A DNA stretch of 6,547 bases from the NCBI GenBank assembly GCA_009787435.1, contig WRFW01000133.1, forward strand, positions 1 to 6,547. The letters are read 5' to 3'. Shown piece after piece: positions 1 to 5,282 of the stretch. Both the position numbers and the translations under genes were made by a program. This stretch comes from Defluviitaleaceae bacterium (GTDB lineage: Bacteria > Bacillota > Clostridia > Lachnospirales > UBA5962). Every line of letters begins with the position of its first letter. The stretch's first letter is position 1. Below the pieces are notes generated by a model. It searched no databases, was not told the origin of the DNA, and saw only the letters and a list, made by a program, of their open reading frames with translations.

Positions 1-125
1 TTTAAAGACGCTTTATGTTTATTAGTTTATCATATTTTTTTTCCCTTTGCAATACTATCCTCTCCTTTGTAACTTCTTTTTAATATGAGAGATTGTGGGA
101 ATAGGTTAACAACCGTGTTATTAAC
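1..125. other. intergenic region downstream of fliS, no gene recognised
   Basis: This AT-rich stretch follows the fliS stop codon. On the minus strand an AGGAGAGG purine run (about positions 57-66) looks like an SD, but the start codons after it (TTG, then ATG) open only frames of a few to about 16 codons before a stop, so I call no gene. Any next minus-strand gene would begin beyond the left edge. No clear hairpin-plus-T-run terminator for fliS is visible here apart from the inverted repeat listed separately. Confidence 0.4.
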
Positions 126-129
126 CTAT
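101..129. repeat. inverted repeat overlapping the fliS stop codon
   Basis: ATAGGTTAA at 101-109 is complementary to TTAACCTAT at 121-129, giving a 9-bp stem around an 11-nt loop. The right arm contains the fliS stop codon (126-128). No run of T follows on either strand, so it does not look like a classical intrinsic terminator. It may protect the 3' end of the flagellar transcript or be a weak terminator. Confidence 0.5.
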
Positions 130-512
130 GTTGATTGCTGCTTTCGAGATAAAAGCATGGCTTGCTTCCAAGTTTCACGCAACTGGCGAATGAAGCCTAA
201 AACTTCTTCTATTATAGCTATATCTTTCTTTAAGTTAGCTTCCATTATTCTAGCTATTAGAAAATCATAAATTCTAAATAATTCTTCTGAGATAGGAAAT
301 CGTCTATCCAAGGTTATTTGAAATTCTTGCAATATATCTTGAACACGGATTAGCAAATTATTAGCCTTTTCTATATTGTTATTTTCAAGTGCTATAATCG
401 CTTGATTACAAAATTTTAAAGCCCCATCATATAGCATTAATGTTAATTCTTCGCCAGAGGCAGTATTTATTTTATTATTTGCATATTTTGCGTATGGGTT
501 TTTAGCTAGCAT
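126..512 (-). CDS. fliS: flagellar export chaperone FliS
   Basis: FliS binds the C-terminal disordered region of flagellin in the cytoplasm, preventing early polymerisation and delivering it to the flagellar export gate. The 128-residue product has the family's hallmark start: NPYAKY at residues 5-10, then NTASGEELTLMLYDGALKF (16-34), followed by a helical bundle ending in KQAMLLSRK. The length is normal for FliS. I chose the ATG at 512 because AAGGGAG lies just upstream and the family motif begins at once. The frame stays open to a GTG at 563, but those 17 extra residues come from a repeated hairpin sequence and have no SD. It is the last gene of the fliD-fliT-flaG-fliS run on this strand, and a repeat element separates it from flaG. 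Confidence 0.95.
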   Translation of the reverse strand: MLAKNPYAKYANNKINTASGEELTLMLYDGALKFCNQAIIALENNNIEKANNLLIRVQDILQEFQITLDRRFPISEELFRIYDFLIARIMEANLKKDIAIIEEVLGFIRQLRETWKQAMLLSRKQQST

Positions 513-532
513 GTATCTCCCTTGCCCTAGCG

Positions 533-566
533 AACCCCATTTAGGGGTTTTTAATTTTTCCACCTG
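533..566. repeat. short hairpin repeat (R1) upstream of fliS
   Basis: AACCCC (533-538) pairs with GGGGTT (544-549) around a 5-nt loop; on the plus strand TTTTTAATTTTT surrounds the stem's 3' side. The block up to CCACCTG (566) recurs with few changes at 1157-1188 in front of flaG. Read on the minus strand, the shared unit is CAGGyGGAAAAATTAAAAA followed by CCCC...GGGG. Here it lies 21 nt before the fliS start. It could work as a plus-strand terminator, a leader hairpin or a mobile small palindrome. Confidence 0.6.
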
Positions 567-613
567 TGGTGGGACTAATATTTTTATAACAATGCTTGTA
601 AATTAAGTTTAAC

Positions 614-729
614 AATTGAGTATCTCTAAAACTCCCTAAGGGTTGTTTTTAGCTCACCCAAGGCAGCCCAAAACGGGCTATCTTTAAAAGCACCTTTTAA
701 AAACTTAGAGGTTTTAGAGGTGCTAAATT
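614..729 (-). repeat. dispersed palindromic element, copy A (116 bp, MITE-like)
   Basis: This element lies between flaG and fliS and is homologous, in reverse orientation, to 4475-4592. Its ends are AATTGAGTATCTCTAAAAC (614-632) and the inverse of AATTTAGCACCTCTAAAAC (711-729), which form an imperfect terminal inverted repeat of about 19 bp. The longest block shared with copy B is TTAAAGATAGCCCGTT, read on the minus strand (672-687 here). CTTGGGTGAG is also shared. The central hairpin GGGCTATCTT/AAGGCAGCCC is imperfect in this copy. There is no reading frame of note. It resembles a non-autonomous miniature element or a structured intergenic repeat; I see no target-site duplication. Confidence 0.75.
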
Positions 730-749
730 AAAATCTAGCGAATCCTAGC

Positions 750-1127
750 TTATAGATTAATATCAAACATTGCACCTGCGTGTTGGCGTATTAAATAAGC
801 TAGATCTAATTCTGAGCGGCTAGGAACTTCACGGACTAACTCACCTGTTTCAGAATCATGAACAGAAACTAATAAACGCCCTGTCGGTTCATGTATTTCT
901 ATATTTAATCTACGCCCTGGCAATGTAAAATTATTTATTTCAGAAACCAAATTATTTAAATAGTTTATTCTAGCTTCTGGGCTAATGCTTGTGTTATTGC
1001 CGCTAAGCCCAACTATAGCATCTGTTCTAGGGGCAACTATTTCTGGGTCAAGGTTTGTTTCTGGCATTTGTGGTGTAAAATTTACTTGCGGAATAAAATC
1101 TTGCGGTCTTATTTCATTAATATTCAT
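750..1127 (-). CDS. flaG: FlaG family flagellar protein
   Basis: FlaG-family proteins are small and flagellum-associated; in species where they have been studied they influence filament length, and the gene usually sits beside fliD. The 125-residue product has a low-complexity N-terminal part (Asn/Pro rich, 1-45), a short helix (ARINYLNNLVSEI, 52-64) and then the conserved FlaG core. That core is a beta-rich segment, RRLNIEIHEPTGRLLVSVHD (72-91), followed by SETGELVREVPS (92-103) and a terminal helix. The DSETGE..RE(V/I)P pattern is typical of the family. The start is fixed by TAAGGAGGAGAAGACA directly before the ATG. A CCCC/GGGG hairpin lies just upstream of the SD. The gap to the preceding gene is 128 nt and holds no obvious promoter. 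Confidence 0.92.
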   Translation of the reverse strand: MNINEIRPQDFIPQVNFTPQMPETNLDPEIVAPRTDAIVGLSGNNTSISPEARINYLNNLVSEINNFTLPGRRLNIEIHEPTGRLLVSVHDSETGELVREVPSRSELDLAYLIRQHAGAMFDINL

Positions 1128-1142
1128 TGTCTTCTCCTCCTT

Positions 1143-1188
1143 AGCCCCAAAGGGTTCCCATTTGGGGGCTTTTTAATTTTTCCGCCTG
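1143..1188. repeat. short hairpin repeat (R2) upstream of flaG
   Basis: AGCCCCAAA (1143-1151) pairs with TTTGGGGGCT (1161-1170, one bulged G), with an inner GGG/CCC pairing. On the plus strand TTTTTAATTTTTCC follows the stem. Positions 1157-1188 match the unit in front of fliS (535-566): CCC, ATTT, GGGG, then TTTTTAATTTTTCCrCCTG. The hairpin ends 3 nt from the flaG SD, so it may affect flaG translation or stop antisense transcription entering from the left. Confidence 0.6.
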
Positions 1189-1189
1189 C

Positions 1190-1217
1190 GAAAAGTTCGT
1201 TAATATAATTAAACGAC
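1190..1217. repeat. possible remnant of the dispersed element
   Basis: GAAAAGTTCGTTAA followed by TTAAACGACCAAAAG resembles two parts of copy B: GAAAGGTTCGTTAA (4507-4520 region) and AAAAACGACCAAAGG (4557-4571). The order and strand are the same as in copy B, but the central hairpin is missing. This suggests an internally deleted relic between the FliT-like gene and flaG. The match is short, so confidence is limited. Confidence 0.35.
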
Positions 1218-1255
1218 CAAAAGAGGCTTAATATTTAAAATACAGTTTTAGCTGC

Positions 1256-1738
1256 CTACTGTTTTATGTCTATTTTTGGTGATAAATTTTCAAATTCTTT
1301 TTGATACATATTTCTTGCTGTTTTGCCCTCTACAATTGTTTTGGCTTCTTTTTTTAAATCTTTGTTTAGCCATTCAATTTTTTCTAAAAGAAAGCTTTCA
1401 TATTTTATTATTTCAGAAGAATTTTTAGCAATAGTAAGGTTCGTTGAATGCAGTTCGCTAAACTCTAAAGCTTCGCCTTGCTCTTCTTCAAGCTCTGCCA
1501 TTTTTTTATCAATCAATTTAAGTTCTTCTATTATAATGTCTCTTTTTTCTACCATTTGAATGTAGCTGTCGATATCTTCTTCTACATTTATCTTTATAGA
1601 TTTAGTGAGAGAAAGCATTTCAGATACTAAGTTATCTTTTTTTATGAGCAATGCCCCCCATTCAGAATGGGGGGTTAATTGGCTTTCAACATTTTTTAAT
1701 TTGGTTTGGTTAGTTTTAAATTGTTCTATTTCATCCAT
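1256..1738 (-). CDS. FliT/FlgN-like flagellar chaperone (putative)
   Basis: The product is 160 residues, almost wholly helical and highly charged. The segment from about residue 36, NLVSEMLSLTKSIK, then DIDSYIQMVEKRDIIIEELKLIDKKM (55-80), has the pattern of FliT and FlgN chaperones, in which a helix with an 'xLLEkRdxLIeeL' motif starts the domain. These cytoplasmic proteins escort the cap protein FliD or the hook-filament junction proteins to the export gate. Position supports a FliD-related role: the ATG lies 4 nt after the fliD stop, with only weak SD-like sequence inside the fliD end, so translation is probably coupled. Residues 1-35 look like an extra N-terminal stretch containing a perfect GC-rich hairpin (1654-1674). 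The next ATG (1618, residue 41) has no SD, so I keep 1738. The exact family is inferred from pattern and context only. Confidence 0.7.
   Translation of the reverse strand: MDEIEQFKTNQTKLKNVESQLTPHSEWGALLIKKDNLVSEMLSLTKSIKINVEEDIDSYIQMVEKRDIIIEELKLIDKKMAELEEEQGEALEFSELHSTNLTIAKNSSEIIKYESFLLEKIEWLNKDLKKEAKTIVEGKTARNMYQKEFENLSPKIDIKQ
1654..1674. repeat. GC-rich perfect hairpin (R3) inside the FliT-like coding region
   Basis: CCCCCCATT (1654-1662) is perfectly complementary to AATGGGGGG (1666-1674), with a 3-nt loop. It lies in the codons for residues 22-29 (PHSEWG) of the FliT-like gene and is strikingly GC-rich for its surroundings. Like R1 and R2 it reads, on the minus strand, AATTAA then C-run then G-run, in the same frame as the R1 extension (compare KLKTPKWGSL with SQLTPHSEWGAL). 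Confidence 0.6.
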
Positions 1739-1742
1739 AAAG

Positions 1743-4061
1743 CTAGCCCATCATCATAGATAATAAAAACTCCATTTGTGCATTAGATTGCATTACTACA
1801 CGTTCCATTCTATTAAAGCGAGCAAATAGAGCCGTTTCTCTTCTCGTTAATTGCTGAGTTAGCCTATCAATTCGGATTTGGTATTCATCTACACGGCGTT
1901 GAAGATTTGTGTTTCTATTTAAAACACCAGCATTTTCACGCCCTGCAACTTGCTCTAATCTTTGGAAAAAGCCTGGCACTCTGCGTCCCTCTTCGCCAAT
2001 CCGCCCTTGGAAAGCATAGTTTAAGTTATCACCTAAAGTTGAAAATGTTCTAAAGAGGGCTTCTGGGTCTGAACTTTGAAGCAAAGCTTCAAAATCTTCT
2101 GGGTTTTCAATTCTAAGTGTACCATCTACATTAGTTGTTATTCCGAAGCTAAATATTGAACTATTTGGACCGCCATTTGGGTCTTCCACGATGCCCGTTA
2201 TTACTCTTCGCATTTCACCTAAGATAGCTTGAAGCTCACGAGAGCGGTGCAAAGTTCCTATTTTCGCTTGCTCTTCCCACATTCTTATTTCAGAATCTGT
2301 CATAGCTCTTCTTTCGTGTTCTAAGAGAGGGTGGAAAGGCTGCCCTGTTGCACTTATTGGCCTTGCAGTAGTTCTGAGACCATTTAATTCACGAACTAAT
2401 GCGTTATATTCATTTATAAAGTTTCTAATAATTTGTTGACTGCGTTCTATATTTTGCGAAACTTCAACTACTATTCCACCTGATGGAACGTCTGAATCTA
2501 GCACGTTTGCAAAATTAAAAGTTACACCATTGTAAGTAAAAGTGTTTCCTTGGGCTTCTACTAAAACTCCATTTATAGAAACCATAGCATTGCCACCCGT
2601 TTCTTCATTTTGATATAAACCAGTAGCATTTAAGAAATCTTGAAAACCTGCCCCGCCAACTATAGAACCATTGCCGCCGCCATTATTTGAAGTTAAGCTA
2701 AATGAACTTGTAAGTGAGTTAAAAGCCATATTAACGCCCGCTCCAGAACCATTTACGGCACTCATCATTTGAGTTATAGTCATGTCTTCGTTTAGAGTAA
2801 TTGTTGTACCGTTTATTGTAATATCTCTAGTTGGTGGTGTGCCAGGGCTAGTAAAGAAGCCAGAGCCTAAAATATTACCTATTGTGTTATTAATATTAAA
2901 TGTGTTTTGGTCGTTATTTTCAAAGCCGCCTAGCACCCCTAGAGAAAGGTTTCTTTGGGCTGTTACACCGGCAGGGGAAGATTGGTGAAATAGACTTGCA
3001 TGGGTCGTTGATTGAATGCTTATATCATAATTTGAATTTGCAAACACGAAGCGGAACTCTTGGTTTCCTGCACCACCCATAGTCATTGCAACATCTGACC
3101 TGCCGGCAGCTTGGGCAGCTTGATTAAACGCTTGGGCAAAAGCTGCTCTTCTTCCATCATTATCTAAGGCACCTGTGCCAACAGGGGCAGAAACATTTAT
3201 AGTTACATTTGGCAACCCGCCACCGCCGCCAATATTAAAGCTTACTAATTCACCATTAACCCAGTTAGTTAAAAATGAATCTGGCAGCATAGGCTCCCAA
3301 GAAACAGGTCTAAGCCCCGGAATAGTAACTTGTGATATAGTGGCAGTGTTTCCTGCACCGTTTGTGTCTATTTGTAGGCGACCGCCATTCAAGCTTGATT
3401 GAACCCTTTGCAATGGACCGGGGTTGCCCGGCGGCAACTGTGCCGCTGGAATATTGCCAAATCTTTCGCCTAGAAGCTCATTTAAAGCATTTGCAAAGCT
3501 TGCTTCGTCTGTAAAAGTTCTTGAGATTGTAGTGCCGTTAATCTCTGTTGATATAGTGTTTCCTGCACCAATTGTAAAAGAAGCATCCCCACCGGCACCA
3601 TTTAAGTTTATGTTAAATCTATCACCATCTTGAAGATTAGCTATATTTAAAGGATTACTGCCAGTAATAGCTACATCTCTTCTATCTGAAATAAATCTAT
3701 GGTTATTAGCACGCGAAACTAGTTGAAAATTAAATGAGCCAGGGCTTGCATTTGGATTTGCAGAAACTGTTAACCCTTGCAAATTCCCAGAAACTACATT
3801 TGCAACTCTTGAATCCATTACGCTGCGCATACGAATAGATTCAGCATCTGGCCCAGTAGCAACATCTAAAAAGCGGGTTCTGAAAGTGTTTAAGCTATTG
3901 CTAACCCCTCTATATGCTTCTTGCCGCCATACTTGAAACTGTGCACTTCTTTGCAAATTATGCAATCTTTGGCTTTGTGCCATCATAATTTCGCGAATCA
4001 TTTGGTTTGTGTCCATACCTGAAAAGCCTGTAACTCTGTTCACATTAGTAAATACTGCCAT
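1743..4061 (-). CDS. fliD: flagellar filament cap protein FliD (hook-associated protein 2)
   Basis: FliD forms the cap at the distal filament tip and helps insert flagellin subunits; it is exported through the flagellar channel and acts outside the cell. The N-terminal FliD domain spans about residues 8-105, opening with RVTGFSGMDTNQMIREIM and followed by an amphipathic helix (RLHNLQRSAQFQVWRQEAY). The variable middle holds beta-rich, Gly/Asn-rich stretches. A flagellin IN-type motif begins with ITINGTTITLNEDMTITQM near residue 412. The C-terminal FliD domain runs from about 490 (SINGVLVEAQGNTFTYNGVTFNF) to about 765. It includes the helix NIERSQQIIRNFINEYNALV and ends in a coiled coil (LQRRVDEYQIRIDRLTQQL) and the hydrophobic tail MEFLLSMMMG. 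At 772 residues it is longer than many FliD proteins because of the middle region. The start has a strong SD (AAGGAGG, 9 nt before ATG). It heads the flagellar run. Confidence 0.96.
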   Translation of the reverse strand: MAVFTNVNRVTGFSGMDTNQMIREIMMAQSQRLHNLQRSAQFQVWRQEAYRGVSNSLNTFRTRFLDVATGPDAESIRMRSVMDSRVANVVSGNLQGLTVSANPNASPGSFNFQLVSRANNHRFISDRRDVAITGSNPLNIANLQDGDRFNINLNGAGGDASFTIGAGNTISTEINGTTISRTFTDEASFANALNELLGERFGNIPAAQLPPGNPGPLQRVQSSLNGGRLQIDTNGAGNTATISQVTIPGLRPVSWEPMLPDSFLTNWVNGELVSFNIGGGGGLPNVTINVSAPVGTGALDNDGRRAAFAQAFNQAAQAAGRSDVAMTMGGAGNQEFRFVFANSNYDISIQSTTHASLFHQSSPAGVTAQRNLSLGVLGGFENNDQNTFNINNTIGNILGSGFFTSPGTPPTRDITINGTTITLNEDMTITQMMSAVNGSGAGVNMAFNSLTSSFSLTSNNGGGNGSIVGGAGFQDFLNATGLYQNEETGGNAMVSINGVLVEAQGNTFTYNGVTFNFANVLDSDVPSGGIVVEVSQNIERSQQIIRNFINEYNALVRELNGLRTTARPISATGQPFHPLLEHERRAMTDSEIRMWEEQAKIGTLHRSRELQAILGEMRRVITGIVEDPNGGPNSSIFSFGITTNVDGTLRIENPEDFEALLQSSDPEALFRTFSTLGDNLNYAFQGRIGEEGRRVPGFFQRLEQVAGRENAGVLNRNTNLQRRVDEYQIRIDRLTQQLTRRETALFARFNRMERVVMQSNAQMEFLLSMMMG

Positions 4062-4111
4062 GTCTTAATTCCTCCTTGTATGCCCTAATAGGCAATATGC
4101 TACACAATTTT

Positions 4112-4117
4112 ATTATA
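4112..4117 (-). promoter_or_regulatory. possible extended -10 sigma-A promoter for fliD
   Basis: On the minus strand TGGTATAAT occurs here, i.e. TATAAT with the extended TGn element. No good TTGACA-like -35 lies 17 nt upstream. It overlaps downstream sequence of the sigma-28-like site, so fliD may have a second, vegetative start. This is inferred from motif match only. Confidence 0.4.
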
Positions 4118-4123
4118 CCATAT

Positions 4124-4151
4124 GTATCGGCGAAAAGGAAGACCCTTTTTA
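4124..4151 (-). promoter_or_regulatory. sigma-28 (SigD/FliA)-type promoter for fliD
   Basis: Reading the minus strand, TAAA (4151-4148) is followed after 16 nt by GCCGATAC (4131-4124). The Bacillus subtilis SigD consensus is TAAA, 14-16 nt, GCCGATAT, so this differs at one position. It lies about 60 nt before the fliD start codon. This is the expected promoter class for late flagellar genes and supports growth-phase or assembly-coupled control of the fliD run. No similar site is visible before flaG or fliS. Confidence 0.7.
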
Positions 4152-4157
4152 GGTTTT

Positions 4158-4192
4158 TTTTAAAAAACTTTAATTTTTAGAGATGCTCTATT
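4158..4192 (+). repeat. partial copy C of the dispersed element
   Basis: TTTTAAAAAACTTTAA then TTTTTAGAGATGCTCTATT resembles the right end of copy A (TTTTAAAAACTT...GTTTTAGAGGTGCTAAATT, 695-729). The last 19 nt are the inverse of copy B's left end (4475-4493), with 17 of 19 positions matching. It ends exactly at the stop codon of the ATL gene (4193-4195) and lies beside the -35 of the fliD promoter. The rest of an element is absent. Confidence 0.55.
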
Positions 4193-4474
4193 CTAATAAA
4201 ACCTACATTCTTTCATATTTATTTTGCCATTTTTTAAAAATTTAACACCCTCTAAAACTAGCTTTGCTTTTTGCTCTTCTCCAAAATTTATACTACCATC
4301 TGATTTTACAACCCTATGCCAAGGTATATCATTAGGGCAAAACTTCATTGCACGCCCAACTTCACGTGAATTTTGCGGTTTCCCTAAAATTTGTGCTATT
4401 TGACCATAAGAGGCAACTTTCCCTTTTGGAATTATTTGAACAAATTCATAAACTTCAAAATAAAAATCTTTCAT
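4193..4474 (-). CDS. atl: alkyltransferase-like protein (MGMT DNA-binding domain, no catalytic Cys)
   Basis: The 93-residue product is the C-terminal DNA-binding domain of the O6-methylguanine-DNA methyltransferase family. It has the winged-helix core KGKVASYGQIAQILG (17-31), the flipping Tyr (Y23), the Arg finger (R37 in SREVGRAM) and the active-site loop IPWHRVV (50-56). The catalytic Cys of PCHRV is Trp here, as in E. coli Atl (YbaZ). It should therefore bind O6-alkylguanine without repairing it and flag the lesion for nucleotide excision repair. The length fits a minimal ATL protein. The SD is GAGGTG, 7 nt before the ATG, and it lies in the terminal repeat of element copy B; the stop codon abuts partial copy C. 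Transcription probably starts from 4656-4684 and crosses copy B. It has no functional tie to the flagellar genes. Confidence 0.93.
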   Translation of the reverse strand: MKDFYFEVYEFVQIIPKGKVASYGQIAQILGKPQNSREVGRAMKFCPNDIPWHRVVKSDGSINFGEEQKAKLVLEGVKFLKNGKINMKECRFY

Positions 4475-4592
4475 AATTGAGCACCTCTAAAAACTACTAA
4501 GTTTTTAGAAAGGTTCGTTAAAGATAGCCCGTTCTTTGGGCTATCTTGGGTGAGATAAAAACGACCAAAGGTCGTTTTTAGAGAGACCAATT
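4475..4592 (+). repeat. dispersed palindromic element, copy B (118 bp, MITE-like)
   Basis: This is the best-preserved copy. Its ends AATTGAGCACCTCTAAAAAC and the inverse of AATTGGTCTCTCTAAAAAC form an imperfect terminal inverted repeat. It contains three perfect hairpins: 4486-4509 (TCTAAAAACT/AGTTTTTAGA), 4521-4547 (AAGATAGCCC/GGGCTATCTT) and 4556-4580 (TAAAAACGACC/GGTCGTTTTTA). It is homologous to copy A in the opposite orientation (shared TTAAAGATAGCCCGTT at 4518-4533). It begins at the base next to the ATL start codon and forms the proximal part of that gene's leader. It codes for nothing evident. Confidence 0.78.
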
Positions 4593-4655
4593 TTTTAACC
4601 ATATATATCAAAAGGCTTGGCTTCAACTCCAATTTAGTTTTTTATTTTAATATTA

Positions 4656-4684
4656 AGTATAACAGCTGAAAAATGATTTGTCAA
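4656..4684 (-). promoter_or_regulatory. sigma-A promoter for atl
   Basis: On the minus strand TTGACA (4684-4679) and TATACT (4661-4656) are separated by exactly 17 nt, a near-consensus housekeeping promoter. Transcription would start near 4649 and read through copy B into the ATL gene, giving a leader of roughly 175 nt with three hairpins. Confidence 0.7.
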
Positions 4685-4790
4685 ATATTTTTGGGGTGTA
4701 TGGGAAGTTAATAAACATTAGTGTGTGCATAAATTGCATTCAGACACTCCTTAGGGCGTTAAATATATTTTGGAAGTGAAATTACTATGC

Positions 4791-4819
4791 TTGCAATTTT
4801 TTTTAGTATAGTGTATAAT
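4791..4819 (+). promoter_or_regulatory. sigma-A promoter for the small-protein/FlhB-like operon
   Basis: TTGCAA (4791-4796) and TATAAT (4814-4819) are separated by 17 nt. The predicted start is near 4826, about 20 nt before the SD AAGGAGG (4845-4851) of the first small gene, so the leader is short. The fit to consensus and the spacing make this a convincing promoter. Confidence 0.72.
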
Positions 4820-4858
4820 AAATTTTATGAGATGAACGAAGAAAAAGGAGGTTATCAT

Positions 4859-4990
4859 ATGCCGCAATATGAAACTAAAATTATAATGCGATATATAAAT
4901 GAAATTATAGACGAAGAAGAACTTACACCAGAGCAAAAGATTTCTATAATATCAAAGGTTGCGAAGAAAACATTAGATGAAGAAAAATGA
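4859..4990 (+). CDS. 43-residue small protein of unknown function
   Basis: This is a short acidic helical protein: MPQYETKIIMRYINEIID, then EEELTPEQKISIISKVAKKT and a charged tail. There is no signal peptide or membrane segment. The strong SD AAGGAGG, 7 nt before the ATG at 4859, fixes the start; an upstream in-frame ATG (4787) lies before the promoter -35 and cannot be used from that promoter. It is the first gene of a three-gene operon and overlaps the next gene by 14 nt, so they are probably translated together. I do not recognise the family. Its association with the FlhB-like gene suggests, but does not show, a role in that protein's function. Confidence 0.75.
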   Translation: MPQYETKIIMRYINEIIDEEELTPEQKISIISKVAKKTLDEEK

Positions 4991-5270
4991 AGAGCAAAAA
5001 AACAATACTAAAAAAGCAGTTGCGATTAAATATGAACCAGGAAGCGGCGGGGCACCAGAAGTAACAGCTAAAGGGTATCATGGCACAGCTGAAAGAATAA
5101 TTGAGCTTGGAAAAGAAAATAAAGTTCATATCGTTGAAGATAGCAATTTAGTAAATGAGTTATTAAAAGTAGACATTGGAAACCATATTCCAGAAGAGCT
5201 TTATCACGCAGTAGCCCAAGTGCTTGTGTTTATAGAACGTCTAGACAACAAGTACGGACTTAAACAATAA
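4977..5270 (+). CDS. free-standing FlhB/EscU C-terminal-domain protein (YlqH/FlhX-like)
   Basis: The 97-residue product matches the cytoplasmic export-switch domain of FlhB. It has AVAIKYEPGSGGAPEVTAKG (14-33), a helix with ERIIELGKENKVHIVED (39-55), and the conserved end VDIGNHIPEELYHAVAQVLVFIERL (65-89). FlhB's four membrane helices are absent, and the NPTH autocleavage motif that normally precedes AVA(L/I)KY is missing: TKK stands there. This matches small soluble paralogues such as B. subtilis YlqH and FlhX, some of which can replace the natural cleaved C-terminal fragment of FlhB. It probably interacts with the flagellar export apparatus; substrate-switch activity is inference. The start overlaps the previous gene by 14 nt, with a weak GAAG-like SD, indicating coupling. 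Confidence 0.9.
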   Translation: MKKNEEQKNNTKKAVAIKYEPGSGGAPEVTAKGYHGTAERIIELGKENKVHIVEDSNLVNELLKVDIGNHIPEELYHAVAQVLVFIERLDNKYGLKQ

Positions 5271-5282
5271 AAGAAGAAAAAA

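Larger units (their letters stand above)
4593..4858. other. divergent intergenic region between atl and the plus-strand operon
   Basis: Together with copy B this makes a gene-free stretch of 384 nt. It holds a minus-strand promoter (4656-4684) and a plus-strand promoter (4791-4819), both listed separately. Between them (4690-4790) I see only AT-rich sequence with an imperfect inverted repeat around TGCATAAATTGCA, and no reading frame with an SD. The frame open from an ATG at 4787 begins inside the plus-strand promoter and is not used as a start. Confidence 0.5.

Noticed and set aside
513..563. Upstream GTG start giving FliS 17 extra residues
   Set aside because: There is no SD before the GTG, the extra codons are the repeated hairpin R1, and the FliS family motif starts right after the ATG at 512, which has AAGGGAG upstream.
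614..729. CRISPR array or tandem repeat
   Set aside because: Only single, separated copies exist, with no regular spacing or spacers.
2782..3633. Several plus-strand frames of 60-75 codons opposite fliD
   Set aside because: They are shadows of the fliD coding strand, with no SD and composition explained by the opposite gene.
4475..4592. Integron-type attC site next to a single-gene cassette
   Set aside because: The flush gene boundaries suggested it, but the repeat lacks clear RYYYAAC/GTTRRRY core sites, it has its own transposon-like inverted ends, and no integrase is seen.
4787..4858. Longer version of the 43-residue protein starting at an ATG at 4787
   Set aside because: The extension contains the -35 and -10 boxes of the operon promoter and encodes a low-complexity hydrophobic stretch; the ATG at 4859 has a strong SD.
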